Notes under the pieces: generated by a model
The model's database searches: none
What the model was told of the DNA's origin: nothing
Seen by the model: the letters and a program-made list of their open reading frames with translations, nothing else
Assembly: GCF_900113015.1 (NCBI RefSeq)
Contig: NZ_FONV01000008.1
Location: forward strand, 1-64,000
Length of the DNA stretch: 64,000 nucleotides
DNA from: Actinoplanes philippinensis
GTDB taxonomy: Bacteria; Actinomycetota; Actinomycetes; Mycobacteriales; Micromonosporaceae
Direction: 5' to 3'
Made by a program: the position numbers and the translations under genes
Shown here: in pieces, positions 7,950 through 16,344 of the stretch
Numbering within the stretch: the first letter of the stretch is position 1
Layout: every line of letters begins with the position of its first letter

Positions 7950-8168
7950 GTGACGTATCCCCAGCCCGGCCCGCGTCCCGGGCCGCCTCCGGGTGGTCTT
8001 CCGCCGGCGGTGTCCTCTCCCGGCGGGGAGGACACCGGTCACCCGGCCGTGGACGCGGTGCTACGGTCGCTCGCCAACGCCGCGCGGTTGGCCCCGGCCG
8101 AGCAGATCGCCGAGTTCGAGGCCGCGCATCAGGTGCTCCAGGAAACCCTGGCCGGCATCGACCGCTGA
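7950..8168 (+). CDS. Small conserved-position protein (72 aa)
   Basis: Begins VTYPQPGPRPGPPPGG and ends FEAAHQVLQETLAGIDR. A Pro/Gly-rich N-terminus is followed by a ~45-residue amphipathic helical part. GTG at 7950 lies behind GGAGG (7936-7940). It sits between the phasin-like gene and tlyA, the place held by the small Rv1693 protein in mycobacteria, which supports it as real. Function unknown. Confidence 0.75.
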   Translation: MTYPQPGPRPGPPPGGLPPAVSSPGGEDTGHPAVDAVLRSLANAARLAPAEQIAEFEAAHQVLQETLAGIDR

Positions 8169-8194
8169 ACGACCGTACAAAATAAAGGAACGTG

Positions 8195-9019
8195 ATGGCC
8201 CGCCGTGCGCGTCTCGACGCCGAGCTCGTCCGACGCAAGCTCGCCCGCTCCCGGGAGCAGGCCGCCGCGCTCGTCGCGGCCGGTCGTGTGCAGGTGCGCG
8301 GCACCGCCGCGCTGAAGGTCGCCGCGATGGTCGACCCGGCCGACCCGATCGTGGTGACCGGGGACGACCCGAAGGACGAGTACGTGTCGCGGGGCGGCCA
8401 CAAGCTGGCCGGCGCGCTGGCGGCGTTCCGGCCCGGCGGGCTGGCCGTCGCCGGGCGCCGCTGCCTGGACGCGGGCGCCTCCACCGGCGGGTTCACCGAC
8501 GTGCTGCTGCGCGCCGGGGCCCGGCAGGTGGTGGCGGTGGATGTGGGGTACGGCCAGCTGGCCTGGCCGATCCGCAACGACGACCGGGTGGTGGTGCAGG
8601 AGCGCACCAACGTCCGGTCGATCACCGCCGAGTCGATCGGTGGCCCGGTCGACCTGACCGTCGCGGATCTGTCGTTCATCTCGTTGCGGCTGGTCCTGCC
8701 GGCGTTGACGGCGTGCACCGGACTGGACGGTGATCTGGCGCTGATGGTGAAGCCGCAGTTCGAGGTCGGCAAGGAGAAGGTCGGCTCGGGTGGTGTGGTC
8801 CGTGACTGGCGGCTGCGCGCCGAGGCGGTGCTGGACGTGGCGTCGGCCGCGGCCGGGCTGGGCCTGGGGGTGGCCGATGTGACCGCCAGTCCGCTGCCCG
8901 GCCCGAGCGGCAACGTGGAGTTCTTCGTGTGGTTCCGGCGGGATGCCCCGCCGGCCGATCCGGTGAGGATCGAAGCTGTCGTCGAAGCTGGACCCGTTCC
9001 CCTGCTGGAGGAGAAATGA
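8195..9019 (+). CDS. tlyA: TlyA-type rRNA 2'-O-methyltransferase (274 aa)
   Basis: In mycobacteria TlyA methylates cytidines at the 2'-O position in 16S and 23S rRNA, which determines capreomycin susceptibility. An N-terminal S4 RNA-binding domain (~5-65) precedes an FtsJ-like SAM fold with the binding loop DAGASTGGFTD (92-102). The likely catalytic tetrad is K70 (SRGGHK), D158 (VADLSF), K186 (VKPQFE) and E242 (GNVEFF). Length matches the family (~270). ATG 8195 has AAAGGA upstream; a GTG one codon earlier is also possible. The stop overlaps nadK (ATGA). Confidence 0.96.
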   Translation: MARRARLDAELVRRKLARSREQAAALVAAGRVQVRGTAALKVAAMVDPADPIVVTGDDPKDEYVSRGGHKLAGALAAFRPGGLAVAGRRCLDAGASTGGFTDVLLRAGARQVVAVDVGYGQLAWPIRNDDRVVVQERTNVRSITAESIGGPVDLTVADLSFISLRLVLPALTACTGLDGDLALMVKPQFEVGKEKVGSGGVVRDWRLRAEAVLDVASAAAGLGLGVADVTASPLPGPSGNVEFFVWFRRDAPPADPVRIEAVVEAGPVPLLEEK

Positions 9020-9903
9020 CGCGCTCGGCCCTGCTGGTGACGCACACCGGGCGCCGGCAGAGTACGCAGCACGCCCGCGCGGTGGCGCTGGACCTGATCG
9101 CCGCCGGTTTCGAGGTCCGGGTGATCGCCGAGGAGATCGACGACCTGGAGCTGCCCCCGGGGGTGGAGCCGGTGGTCGGGCCGGACGCGGCCGAGGGGGT
9201 GGAGATCGTGCTGGCGCTCGGCGGTGACGGCACCATCCTGCGGGCCGCCGATCTGGCCCGGCCGGCGAAGGCGCCGCTGCTCGGGATCAACCTGGGCAAG
9301 GTCGGGTTCCTCGCGGAGACCGAGATCGACCACATCGACCACGCGGTCGCCGAGGTGGTGAGCGGTGACTACACCGTCGACGAGCGGCTGACGCTGGACG
9401 TGCGGGCGGAGTACGACGGCCGCCTGATCGCCGAGTCGTGGGCGCTCAACGAGGTGACCGTGGAGAAGGGCCAGCGGGCCCAGATGCTCGAGCTGATGGT
9501 GGATGTGGACGGGCGGCCACTGTCCCGCTACGGCTGCGACGGTGTGGTGTGCGCCACACCGACGGGGTCGACGGCGTACGCGTTCTCGGCCGGCGGCCCG
9601 GTCGTCTGGCCCGAGGTGGAGGCGCTGCTGCTGGTGCCGATCAGTGCCCACGCGCTGTTCTCGAAGCCGCTGGTGACCGCGCCGACGTCGACTTTCGTGC
9701 TGACGGTCGACCCGTACACGTCCTTTGCGGTGTTGTGCTGCGACGGTCGCCGGACCTGGGACCTGCCGCCCGGCTCGCAGGTGACGGTCGAACGGGGCCG
9801 GCTCCCGGTCCGGCTGGTCCGGCTGGCGCCGCGGCCGTTCACCGACACGTTGGTGGCGAAGTTCGGTCTGCCGGTCGTCGGCTGGCGCGGGAATCGACGC
9901 TGA
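9016..9903 (+). CDS. nadK: NAD kinase (295 aa)
   Basis: Phosphorylates NAD to NADP with ATP or polyphosphate in the cytoplasm. The family signature GGDGT is at 69-73. ALNEVTVEKG (the conserved NE), CDGVVCATPTGSTAYAFSAG and a C-terminal CDGRRTWDLPPGS are also present. Length is typical. The ATG start overlaps the tlyA stop by 4 nt and lies right after GGAGGAGAA. It is the middle gene of the conserved tlyA-nadK-recN run. Confidence 0.97.
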   Translation: MTRSALLVTHTGRRQSTQHARAVALDLIAAGFEVRVIAEEIDDLELPPGVEPVVGPDAAEGVEIVLALGGDGTILRAADLARPAKAPLLGINLGKVGFLAETEIDHIDHAVAEVVSGDYTVDERLTLDVRAEYDGRLIAESWALNEVTVEKGQRAQMLELMVDVDGRPLSRYGCDGVVCATPTGSTAYAFSAGGPVVWPEVEALLLVPISAHALFSKPLVTAPTSTFVLTVDPYTSFAVLCCDGRRTWDLPPGSQVTVERGRLPVRLVRLAPRPFTDTLVAKFGLPVVGWRGNRR

Positions 9904-9917
9904 TCAGACCAAGGCCG

Positions 9918-9946
9918 TTGGGCAATTGTCGGGGGCTCCCGATACT
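9918..9946 (+). promoter_or_regulatory. recN promoter, probably leaderless
   Basis: TTGGGC (9918-9923), a 17-base spacer, and GATACT (9941-9946). The start point would be at about 9953-9955, at the GTG of recN, and there is no Shine-Dalgarno sequence. No LexA-type box was recognised. Confidence 0.55.
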
Positions 9947-9954
9947 GTCTGGCT

Positions 9955-11712
9955 GTGCTGGAGGAACTGCGCATCACCGGGCTCGGCGTCATCGACGACA
10001 CGACGCTGCGGCTCACGTCGGGAATGAATGTGATCACCGGCGAGACCGGCGCCGGTAAGACGATGGTGGTGACCGGTCTCGGACTACTCTTCGGTGGCCG
10101 GGCCGACGCCGGCCGGGTCCGGGCCGACCCGGGCCGGGCCGTGGTCGAGGGCCGGCTCAAGCTGCGCGGCACGCTCGGCGACGCGGTGCGGACCCGGATC
10201 ACCGACGCCGGCGGCGAGGCCGACGACGACGGCTCGATCCTGCTCAGCCGCACGGTGACGGCCGAGGGCCGGTCCCGGGCGCACGTCGGTGGCCGCAGCA
10301 TGCCGGTGTCGACGCTGAGCGAGCTGGGCGAGCAGGTGCTGGCCGTGCACGGCCAGTCCGACCAGCTGCGCCTGCTGCGCCCGTCGGAGCAGCGGTCCGC
10401 GCTCGACCGGTTCGCCGGCCCGGAGCACGAGAAGCTGATCGACTCCTACAAGGAGGCGTTCGGCCGGTGGCGGGCCGTCGTGGAGGATCTGGCCGATCGG
10501 CGGCGCAACGCGCGGCAGCGCTCGCAGGAGGCCGATCTGCTCAAGCTCGGCCTCGACGAGATCACCCGGGTCGATCCGCAGCCCGGTGAGGACGACGATC
10601 TGCGTAACGAGGTGCAGCGGCTGGAGCACGCCGAGGGGCTGCGGGTCGCGGCCACCCTGGCGGCGCAGGCGCTGGCCGGTGGCGTGGAGGTCACCGACGA
10701 GACGCCCGACGCGACCCAGCTGCTCGGCCTGGCCCGGCGGACCCTGGAGGGCCAGTCGGCGGTCGACTCGTCGCTCGGCGATCTGGCGGCGCGCATCGAG
10801 GAGGCCGCCACCCTGGTGGGTGACGTGGCGTCGGAGCTGTCGGCCTACCTGAGCTCGCTCGACGCCGATCCGGCCCGGCTGGAGGCGATCTACGAGCGGC
10901 GGGCCGCGCTGCGGGCCCTGACCCGTAAGTACGCCGACGACGTCGACGGTGTGATCGCCTGGGCGGAGAACGCGCGGACCAAGCTGAGCCAGCTCGACTC
11001 GTCCGACGAGCTGCTCGAGGAGCTGGACAAGGAGCGGCAGCGGCTCGAGGCGACGGTCGGCGAGCTGGCCGGGCGGCTGACCGCGGCGCGGCGCGAGGCG
11101 GCCGGGCGGTTCTCCGAGGCGGTCAGCGTGGAGCTGGCCGGGTTGGCGATGCCGCATTCGCGGGTCGAGGTGGCGGTGCTCACCCGCGCGCCGTCGCGGG
11201 ACGAGCCGGCGGTGACGGTGGACGGTGAGGCGCTGGCCGCCGGGCCGGACGGGGCCGACGAGGTGGAGATGCGGCTGCACGCCCATCCGGGGGCGCCCGC
11301 TCTGCCCCTGCAGAAGGGCGCGTCCGGTGGTGAGCTCTCCCGGGTGATGCTGGCCATCGAGGTGGTGTTCGCCGGCGCCGGTGGGCCGCCGACGCTGGTC
11401 TTCGACGAGGTCGACTCGGGTGTCGGCGGGACGGCGGCGGTGGAGATCGGGCGGCGGCTGGCGCGGCTCGCACGGACTCATCAGGTGCTGGTCGTGACGC
11501 ATCTGCCGCAGGTCGCGGCCTTCGCCGATCGTCACCTGGTGGTGGCGAAAGACACCGGTGGGGCGATCACCACGAGTGGTGTGCGCATTGTGGAAGAAAC
11601 CGAACGAGCCCGCGAATTGTCCCGGATGCTAGCTGGTCTGCCCGATTCCGACCTCGGCATTGCGCATGCCGAGGAGCTACTCTCCGTGGCCGCACGGGAG
11701 AAACGCGTCTGA
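9955..11712 (+). CDS. recN: DNA repair protein RecN (585 aa)
   Basis: An SMC-like ATPase for double-strand break repair. The N-terminal half-site has Walker A GETGAGKT (residues ~29-36) after the typical RecN start LEELRITGLGVIDD. A coiled-coil region (~150-370) follows. The C-terminal half-site carries the signature SGGELSRVMLAIE and Walker B LVFDEVDSGVGG, then VTHLPQVAAFAD. The GTG at 9955 has no SD. The length is normal for RecN. Confidence 0.97.
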   Translation: MLEELRITGLGVIDDTTLRLTSGMNVITGETGAGKTMVVTGLGLLFGGRADAGRVRADPGRAVVEGRLKLRGTLGDAVRTRITDAGGEADDDGSILLSRTVTAEGRSRAHVGGRSMPVSTLSELGEQVLAVHGQSDQLRLLRPSEQRSALDRFAGPEHEKLIDSYKEAFGRWRAVVEDLADRRRNARQRSQEADLLKLGLDEITRVDPQPGEDDDLRNEVQRLEHAEGLRVAATLAAQALAGGVEVTDETPDATQLLGLARRTLEGQSAVDSSLGDLAARIEEAATLVGDVASELSAYLSSLDADPARLEAIYERRAALRALTRKYADDVDGVIAWAENARTKLSQLDSSDELLEELDKERQRLEATVGELAGRLTAARREAAGRFSEAVSVELAGLAMPHSRVEVAVLTRAPSRDEPAVTVDGEALAAGPDGADEVEMRLHAHPGAPALPLQKGASGGELSRVMLAIEVVFAGAGGPPTLVFDEVDSGVGGTAAVEIGRRLARLARTHQVLVVTHLPQVAAFADRHLVVAKDTGGAITTSGVRIVEETERARELSRMLAGLPDSDLGIAHAEELLSVAAREKRV

Positions 11713-11774
11713 TAAAGGTGAGCTGGCGCATGTCGCGGGGGCCCCGGGTGCAGGGGCATGTCAGGATGGCCGGG

Positions 11775-12959
11775 ATGCGACTTCCCATTCCCACCCTCCG
11801 CCGGACCAGGAGCGTCGACCCCGGTCCGGTCTCCGGCGTGGCCCGGCTGGATCGGCGGACCAAGCGCCTGACCGGCCGGCTGCGGCCCGGCGAGATCGCC
11901 GTGATCGATCACGTCGACCTGGACCGGGTCGCCGCCGACTCGCTCGTCGCGTCGGGGGTGATGGCGGTGCTCAACGCGAAGCCGTCGATCTCCGGGCGGT
12001 ATCCCAATCTGGGGCCCGAGGTGCTGATCCAGGGCGGGGTGATCCTCGTCGACGACCTCGGCGAGGACGTGTTCGCCGGGCTGCGCGAGGGTCAGACGGT
12101 CAGCATCGAGGGCGGCGTGGTGCTGCTCGACGGCGAGCCGGTCGCCACCGGGGTCCGGCAGGACGCGGAGACCGTCGCCAAGTCGATGGCCGACGCCCGC
12201 GAGGGTCTGTCGGTGCAGCTCGAGGCGTTCGCCGCGAACACCATGGACTATCTGAAACAAGAGCGTGACCTGCTGCTCGACGGCGTCGGCGTGCCGGATG
12301 TGCAGACCCGGATCGGCGGGCGGCACGTGCTGATCGTGGTGCGTGGCTACGACTACAAGGAGGATCTCGAGGTCCTCCGGCCGTACATCCGGGAGTACAA
12401 ACCGGTCCTGATCGGGGTCGACGGCGGCGCCGACGCGCTGGTGGAGAACGGCTACACGCCTGACATGATCATCGGTGACATGGACTCGGTCACCGACGAC
12501 GTGCTGCGCTGCGGCGCCGAGATCGTCGTGCACGCCTATCCGGACGGCCGTGCTCCCGGGCTCAAGCGGGTGGAGAATCTGGGCGTCGACGCGCTGACCT
12601 TCCCGGCCGCGGCGACCAGTGAGGACCTGGCGATGCTGCTCGCCGACGAGAAGGGCGCGTCCCTGATCGTGGCCGTCGGCACGCATGCCAACCTGGTCGA
12701 GTTCCTCGACAAGGGGCGCGGCGGCATGGCGTCGACGTTCCTCACCCGGCTCAAGGTCGGTGGCAAGCTGGTCGACGCGAAAGGTGTGAGCCGGCTCTAC
12801 CGGCAGAGCATCTCCGGGTCGGCGGTGCTGCTGCTGGTGCTGTCGGCGATCGCGGCGATGGCGTCGGCGGTCGCGGTGTCCACGGTGGGGAAGGCGTACC
12901 TCACCGTCGTGTCCGAGTGGTGGGACAATCTGCTCTTCCAGCTCGGCAATCTCTTCTGA
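11775..12959 (+). CDS. steA: SteA-like membrane-anchored septal protein (394 aa)
   Basis: Homologue of SteA, which in Corynebacterium acts with SteB in daughter-cell separation and control of cell-wall hydrolysis. The conserved N-terminal part contains NAKPSISGRYPNLGPEVL. The central part resembles the thiamin pyrophosphokinase catalytic domain: GVDGGADALVENGYTPDMI then GDMDSVTDDV, so the aspartates of that fold are kept. One transmembrane helix near the C-terminus (~335-365) is followed by a short tail. ATG 11775 (MRLPIPTLRR) was chosen because AGGA is 8 nt upstream; ATG 11766 and an earlier frame start are alternatives. It is followed by steB after 7 bp. Confidence 0.9.
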   Translation: MRLPIPTLRRTRSVDPGPVSGVARLDRRTKRLTGRLRPGEIAVIDHVDLDRVAADSLVASGVMAVLNAKPSISGRYPNLGPEVLIQGGVILVDDLGEDVFAGLREGQTVSIEGGVVLLDGEPVATGVRQDAETVAKSMADAREGLSVQLEAFAANTMDYLKQERDLLLDGVGVPDVQTRIGGRHVLIVVRGYDYKEDLEVLRPYIREYKPVLIGVDGGADALVENGYTPDMIIGDMDSVTDDVLRCGAEIVVHAYPDGRAPGLKRVENLGVDALTFPAAATSEDLAMLLADEKGASLIVAVGTHANLVEFLDKGRGGMASTFLTRLKVGGKLVDAKGVSRLYRQSISGSAVLLLVLSAIAAMASAVAVSTVGKAYLTVVSEWWDNLLFQLGNLF

Positions 12960-12966
12960 GGGCGTT

Positions 12967-13902
12967 GTGATCAACTTCCGGTACCACGTGGTGTCGCTCA
13001 CCGCGGTCTTCCTCGCGCTGGCGATCGGCCTGGTGGTCGGCACCGCGGCGCTCAACGGCCCGGTCTCGGAGAACCTCCGTAACAACCTGGAGGCGCTCAA
13101 CAAGGACAACAACGTCCGCCGGGAGCAGGTCAACCAGCTCAACGAGGCGGTCAACCGCAACCAGGAGTTCGCCACCCAGATCGCGCCGGGCCTGCTCAGC
13201 GGCAAGCTGACCGGCCGCAAGGTCGCCGTGGTGGCGCTGCCGGGCACCGAGGAGCACACCGCGGGCGTCGTCAAGATGCTGACCGTGGCCGGGGCGACGG
13301 TCACCGCCCGGGTGCGGATGGAGGACAAGTTCTTCGACCCCGGCACGGTCAACGACCTGCTGTTCCTGGTCGACCAGCTGTCCCAGCCGAGCATCTCGGT
13401 GACCGGCCTGCCCCGCAACAGCGACGGCGTCGAGACGGCCAGCGCGCTGCTCGCCCTCGCCCTGCTGCAGAGCACGCCGAGCAGCCCCACCGCCGAGGAC
13501 GTGACGGCGGTGCTGTCCGCGTTCACCCAGCCCGGCTACCTCACCGCCGAGGAGGGCGCGACCGGTGGCGCCGAGGCGATCGTGCTGGTCGCCGGCGTGC
13601 CGGCCACCGACAAGGACGCGGACAAGAAGAGCCGGTATGCGTTGACCATGGCCGACGTGTTCAGCAAGGCCCCGCGGATGCTGGTCGTCGCCGGTGACAA
13701 CGCGGGTGACGGCAACCTGGTCGCCGGTATCCGCAACGACCCGGCCCTGGTGACCAGGATCTCCACCGTGGACAGTGTGAACACCGCGCAGGGGCAGGTC
13801 ATCACCGCGCTGGTCACCATCGAGCGGCTGGTGCAGAACAAGGTCGGCCAGTACGGCCTGGGCGCGGGCGCCACCTCGATCGTGCCTTCGGCCGCCCCCT
13901 AG
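12967..13902 (+). CDS. steB: SteB/MctB-family envelope protein (311 aa)
   Basis: Begins VINFRYHVVSLTAVFLALAI with one N-terminal transmembrane helix (~8-28). An Asn/Gln-rich coiled coil follows (~35-65, LRNNLEALNKDNN...), then an extracytoplasmic alpha/beta domain. This is the family annotated as MctB or copper-transporter-like (Rv1698), and SteB in Corynebacterium. The coiled coil is the expected contact with partner proteins. The GTG start is 7 bp after steA. The copper name is historical for the family; the SteA pairing points to a division or separation role. Confidence 0.88.
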   Translation: MINFRYHVVSLTAVFLALAIGLVVGTAALNGPVSENLRNNLEALNKDNNVRREQVNQLNEAVNRNQEFATQIAPGLLSGKLTGRKVAVVALPGTEEHTAGVVKMLTVAGATVTARVRMEDKFFDPGTVNDLLFLVDQLSQPSISVTGLPRNSDGVETASALLALALLQSTPSSPTAEDVTAVLSAFTQPGYLTAEEGATGGAEAIVLVAGVPATDKDADKKSRYALTMADVFSKAPRMLVVAGDNAGDGNLVAGIRNDPALVTRISTVDSVNTAQGQVITALVTIERLVQNKVGQYGLGAGATSIVPSAAP

Positions 13903-13927
13903 CCGGTCCGGTCTAGACTTTCCGGCC

Positions 13928-14761
13928 ATGGCCTACCTCCGTTCCTCCGCCCTCGGCGCCCTCGTCGCACGCAGCGTGCTCGGCTGGGTCCGCCGCGATC
14001 CGCAGGCCCGTGAGCTGGAGCGGACCAACTTCCGGGGGCGGACGGTGACGCTCGCCGGCGGCCCGGCCCTCGCGGTCGGCGCCACCGTCGGCGCGGCCTC
14101 GGGCGCGGCCACCGGCCGCCTCGGCGCGGCGGCCGTGGTGGCCGGGGCGGTGAGCGGCGCGGTCGGCTTCTACGACGACGTCGCCGGCAACCGGCCCGAG
14201 CAGAAATCGGCGAAAGGCTTCGCCGGCCATCTGGGCGCGCTGCGCGAGGGGTTCGTCACCAGCGGCCTCGTCAAGATCGTCGGGGTCGGCGCGGCGGGTC
14301 TCGCGGCGTCCGCGCTGATCGGCAGCAGCCGCACCTCACGGTTCGGGCGCGGCGCCGACCTGCTGCTCGGCGCCGGGGTGATCGCCGGCACGGCCAACCT
14401 GATCAACCTGCTCGACCTGCGGCCCGGCCGCGCGCTCAAGGCCGGCGCGATCCTCGGGGCGCCGCTCGCGGTGGGCCGCAACGCGTCGATGACCGCGGGC
14501 ACGCTCGGCGCGGGCGCCGCCCTGCTGCCGGACGACCTGGGCGAGGACATCATGCTCGGCGACGCCGGGGCCAACGCGCTCGGTGCCCTGCTCGGAGTGG
14601 CGTTCGTGGCCCGCAGCGGCACGGCGGGGCGGGCGGCGGCGCTCGCCGGGCTGGCCGCGCTGACCGCGGCCAGCGAGAAGGTCAGCTTCACCAAGGTCAT
14701 CAAGGACACCCCGTGGCTGCGCGCCCTCGACGACCTCGGCCGCCGGCCACCTCACGCGTGA
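13928..14761 (+). CDS. Divergent MraY/WecA-type phosphoglycosyltransferase homologue (277 aa)
   Basis: A polytopic membrane protein with the landmarks of polyprenyl-phosphate N-acetylhexosamine-1-phosphate transferases. GFYDDVAG (residues 80-87, D83-D84) matches the DD motif. NLINLLDLRPG (157-167, D163) matches the N...D loop, but without the usual second DG. MLGDAGANALGALLG (209-223, D212) matches the GD.G motif. At 277 residues it is shorter than MraY (~360) and appears to have fewer helices. It would transfer a sugar phosphate to a lipid carrier in the inner membrane; the substrate is unknown. Its stop overlaps the next gene (GTGA). Confidence 0.78.
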   Translation: MAYLRSSALGALVARSVLGWVRRDPQARELERTNFRGRTVTLAGGPALAVGATVGAASGAATGRLGAAAVVAGAVSGAVGFYDDVAGNRPEQKSAKGFAGHLGALREGFVTSGLVKIVGVGAAGLAASALIGSSRTSRFGRGADLLLGAGVIAGTANLINLLDLRPGRALKAGAILGAPLAVGRNASMTAGTLGAGAALLPDDLGEDIMLGDAGANALGALLGVAFVARSGTAGRAAALAGLAALTAASEKVSFTKVIKDTPWLRALDDLGRRPPHA

Positions 14762-16344
14762 CCCCGTCAACCGCTTCCCGGGGTACGGCGGGCCGGCTCG
14801 CCGGCGCGGCCGCGCTGATCTCGATCCTCACCATCGTGGCCAGGCTCGCCGGGTTCGGCCGGACCACGGTGTTCTTCTACACGGTCGGCGACGACGGGCT
14901 CGCCGACGTCTATCTGGCCACCAACCTGATCCCGAACATCGTCTTCGAGCTGGCCGCCGGTGGGGCGCTGGCCAGCCTGGTGGTGCCGCTGCTGGCCGGG
15001 GCGGTGGCGGCCGGCGACCGTGAGCGGGTCGATCGGGTGGCGTCCGCGCTGCTGTCCTGGGTGCTGGCGCTGACCGTGCCGCTGGCGCTGCTGGTGTTCC
15101 TGCTCGCCGGGCCGATCACCGGCCTGTTCGACGACATCCCGGCCGAGCATCGCGAGGTGGCGGCGCGGATGCTGCGGATCTTCGCGCCGCAGCTGCCGCT
15201 CTACGGCATCGGGATCGTGCTGACCGGTGTGCTTCAGGCACATCACCGGTTCGCCTGGCCGGTGATCGCCCCGCTGCTGTCCAGCGTGACCGTGATGAGC
15301 GCCTATGTGACGTACGCCGGGATCGACGGCGCCCGCACCGGCTTCGCCGGGCTGAGCCGGGCCGGGGAGCTGACCCTGTCGGTGGGCACCACCCTCGGCG
15401 TCGTCGCGCTCAGTCTCTGCCTGATCATCCCGGTGGCCCGGCTCGGCCTGCGGCTGCGGCCCACGTGGCGGTTCCCCGGCGACGAGGGCCGGCAGGCGGT
15501 GCGGCTCGGCTGGGCAGGTGCGGTCACGGTCGGCGCACAGCAGGTGGTGGCCGCGCTGATCGTGGTGCTGGCGGCCCGGCAGATGGCGCCCTACAGCGGC
15601 GCGCAGACCCTCTTCCTGCTGCCGTGGGCGGTGCTGGCGGTGCCGCTCGCCACCGCGGTGTACCCACGGCTGTCGGCGGCGGTGTCGGGCGGCGACGAGC
15701 CCGGCTACGCCGCGGCGCTCTCCGGCACCGCTCGCTCGGTGGTGCTGCTCGCCGGCCTGGGCACGGCGGGCCTGGCCGGCCTGGCGATCCCGATGACCGA
15801 CCTGATGAACGTGCCGGGCGCGGTCCCCGGCGTGGTCGGGTTCGCTCCCGGGCTGCTCGGCTACGCGCTCTTCGCTCTGCTGTCCCGGGCGCTCTACGCT
15901 CGCGGCGCGACGGTGGCGGCCGCTGTCGCCTCGGCGGTGGGATGGCTCACCGCCGCCGTGGCAGTGATCGTCGTCACGACCGTACCCACTCCGGGTGGTG
16001 AAGTCCTCGGGCTCGGACTCGCCAACGCCGCCGGGATGACGGTGACCGGCCTCCTCCTGGTCGCCGCGGTGCGGCGGCATGCCGGCCCGGCCGCGCTGGC
16101 CGGCCTGAGCCGCGCCCTGATCGCGGCGGTGACCGCGGCAGCCGTCGCCGGGCTCGCCGGGTGGGGCGCGGTGACCGGTCTGCGGTCGTCCGTCTGGCCG
16201 ACCCCGGGCGTGCTGGGCAGCCTCGTTGAAGGCATGCTGGGCGGTGTGGCGGTCGCCGCGGTGTTCGTCGCGGTCGCCTTCGTGCTGGACCGGCGTGACC
16301 TCGGGCCGCTGGCCGGCACGGTGGGCAGACGTCTCCGCAGGTGA
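14758..16344 (+). CDS. MurJ/MviN-like lipid-linked precursor flippase (528 aa)
   Basis: About 14 predicted transmembrane helices and the MviN fold. The N-terminal segment GFGRTTVFFYTVGDDGLADVYLATNLIPN matches the RE..-F-A-...-ADAF-A--IPN pattern of MurJ helix 1-2. A later HHRFAWPVIAPLLSSV segment matches the family. The GTG 14758 start gives VTPSTASRGTAG. It is coupled on both sides by 4-nt overlaps to the MraY-like and GT4 genes. It probably flips the lipid-linked sugar made by those neighbours. Whether it is the cell's main lipid II flippase or a paralogue cannot be told here. Confidence 0.82.
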   Translation: MTPSTASRGTAGRLAGAAALISILTIVARLAGFGRTTVFFYTVGDDGLADVYLATNLIPNIVFELAAGGALASLVVPLLAGAVAAGDRERVDRVASALLSWVLALTVPLALLVFLLAGPITGLFDDIPAEHREVAARMLRIFAPQLPLYGIGIVLTGVLQAHHRFAWPVIAPLLSSVTVMSAYVTYAGIDGARTGFAGLSRAGELTLSVGTTLGVVALSLCLIIPVARLGLRLRPTWRFPGDEGRQAVRLGWAGAVTVGAQQVVAALIVVLAARQMAPYSGAQTLFLLPWAVLAVPLATAVYPRLSAAVSGGDEPGYAAALSGTARSVVLLAGLGTAGLAGLAIPMTDLMNVPGAVPGVVGFAPGLLGYALFALLSRALYARGATVAAAVASAVGWLTAAVAVIVVTTVPTPGGEVLGLGLANAAGMTVTGLLLVAAVRRHAGPAALAGLSRALIAAVTAAAVAGLAGWGAVTGLRSSVWPTPGVLGSLVEGMLGGVAVAAVFVAVAFVLDRRDLGPLAGTVGRRLRR

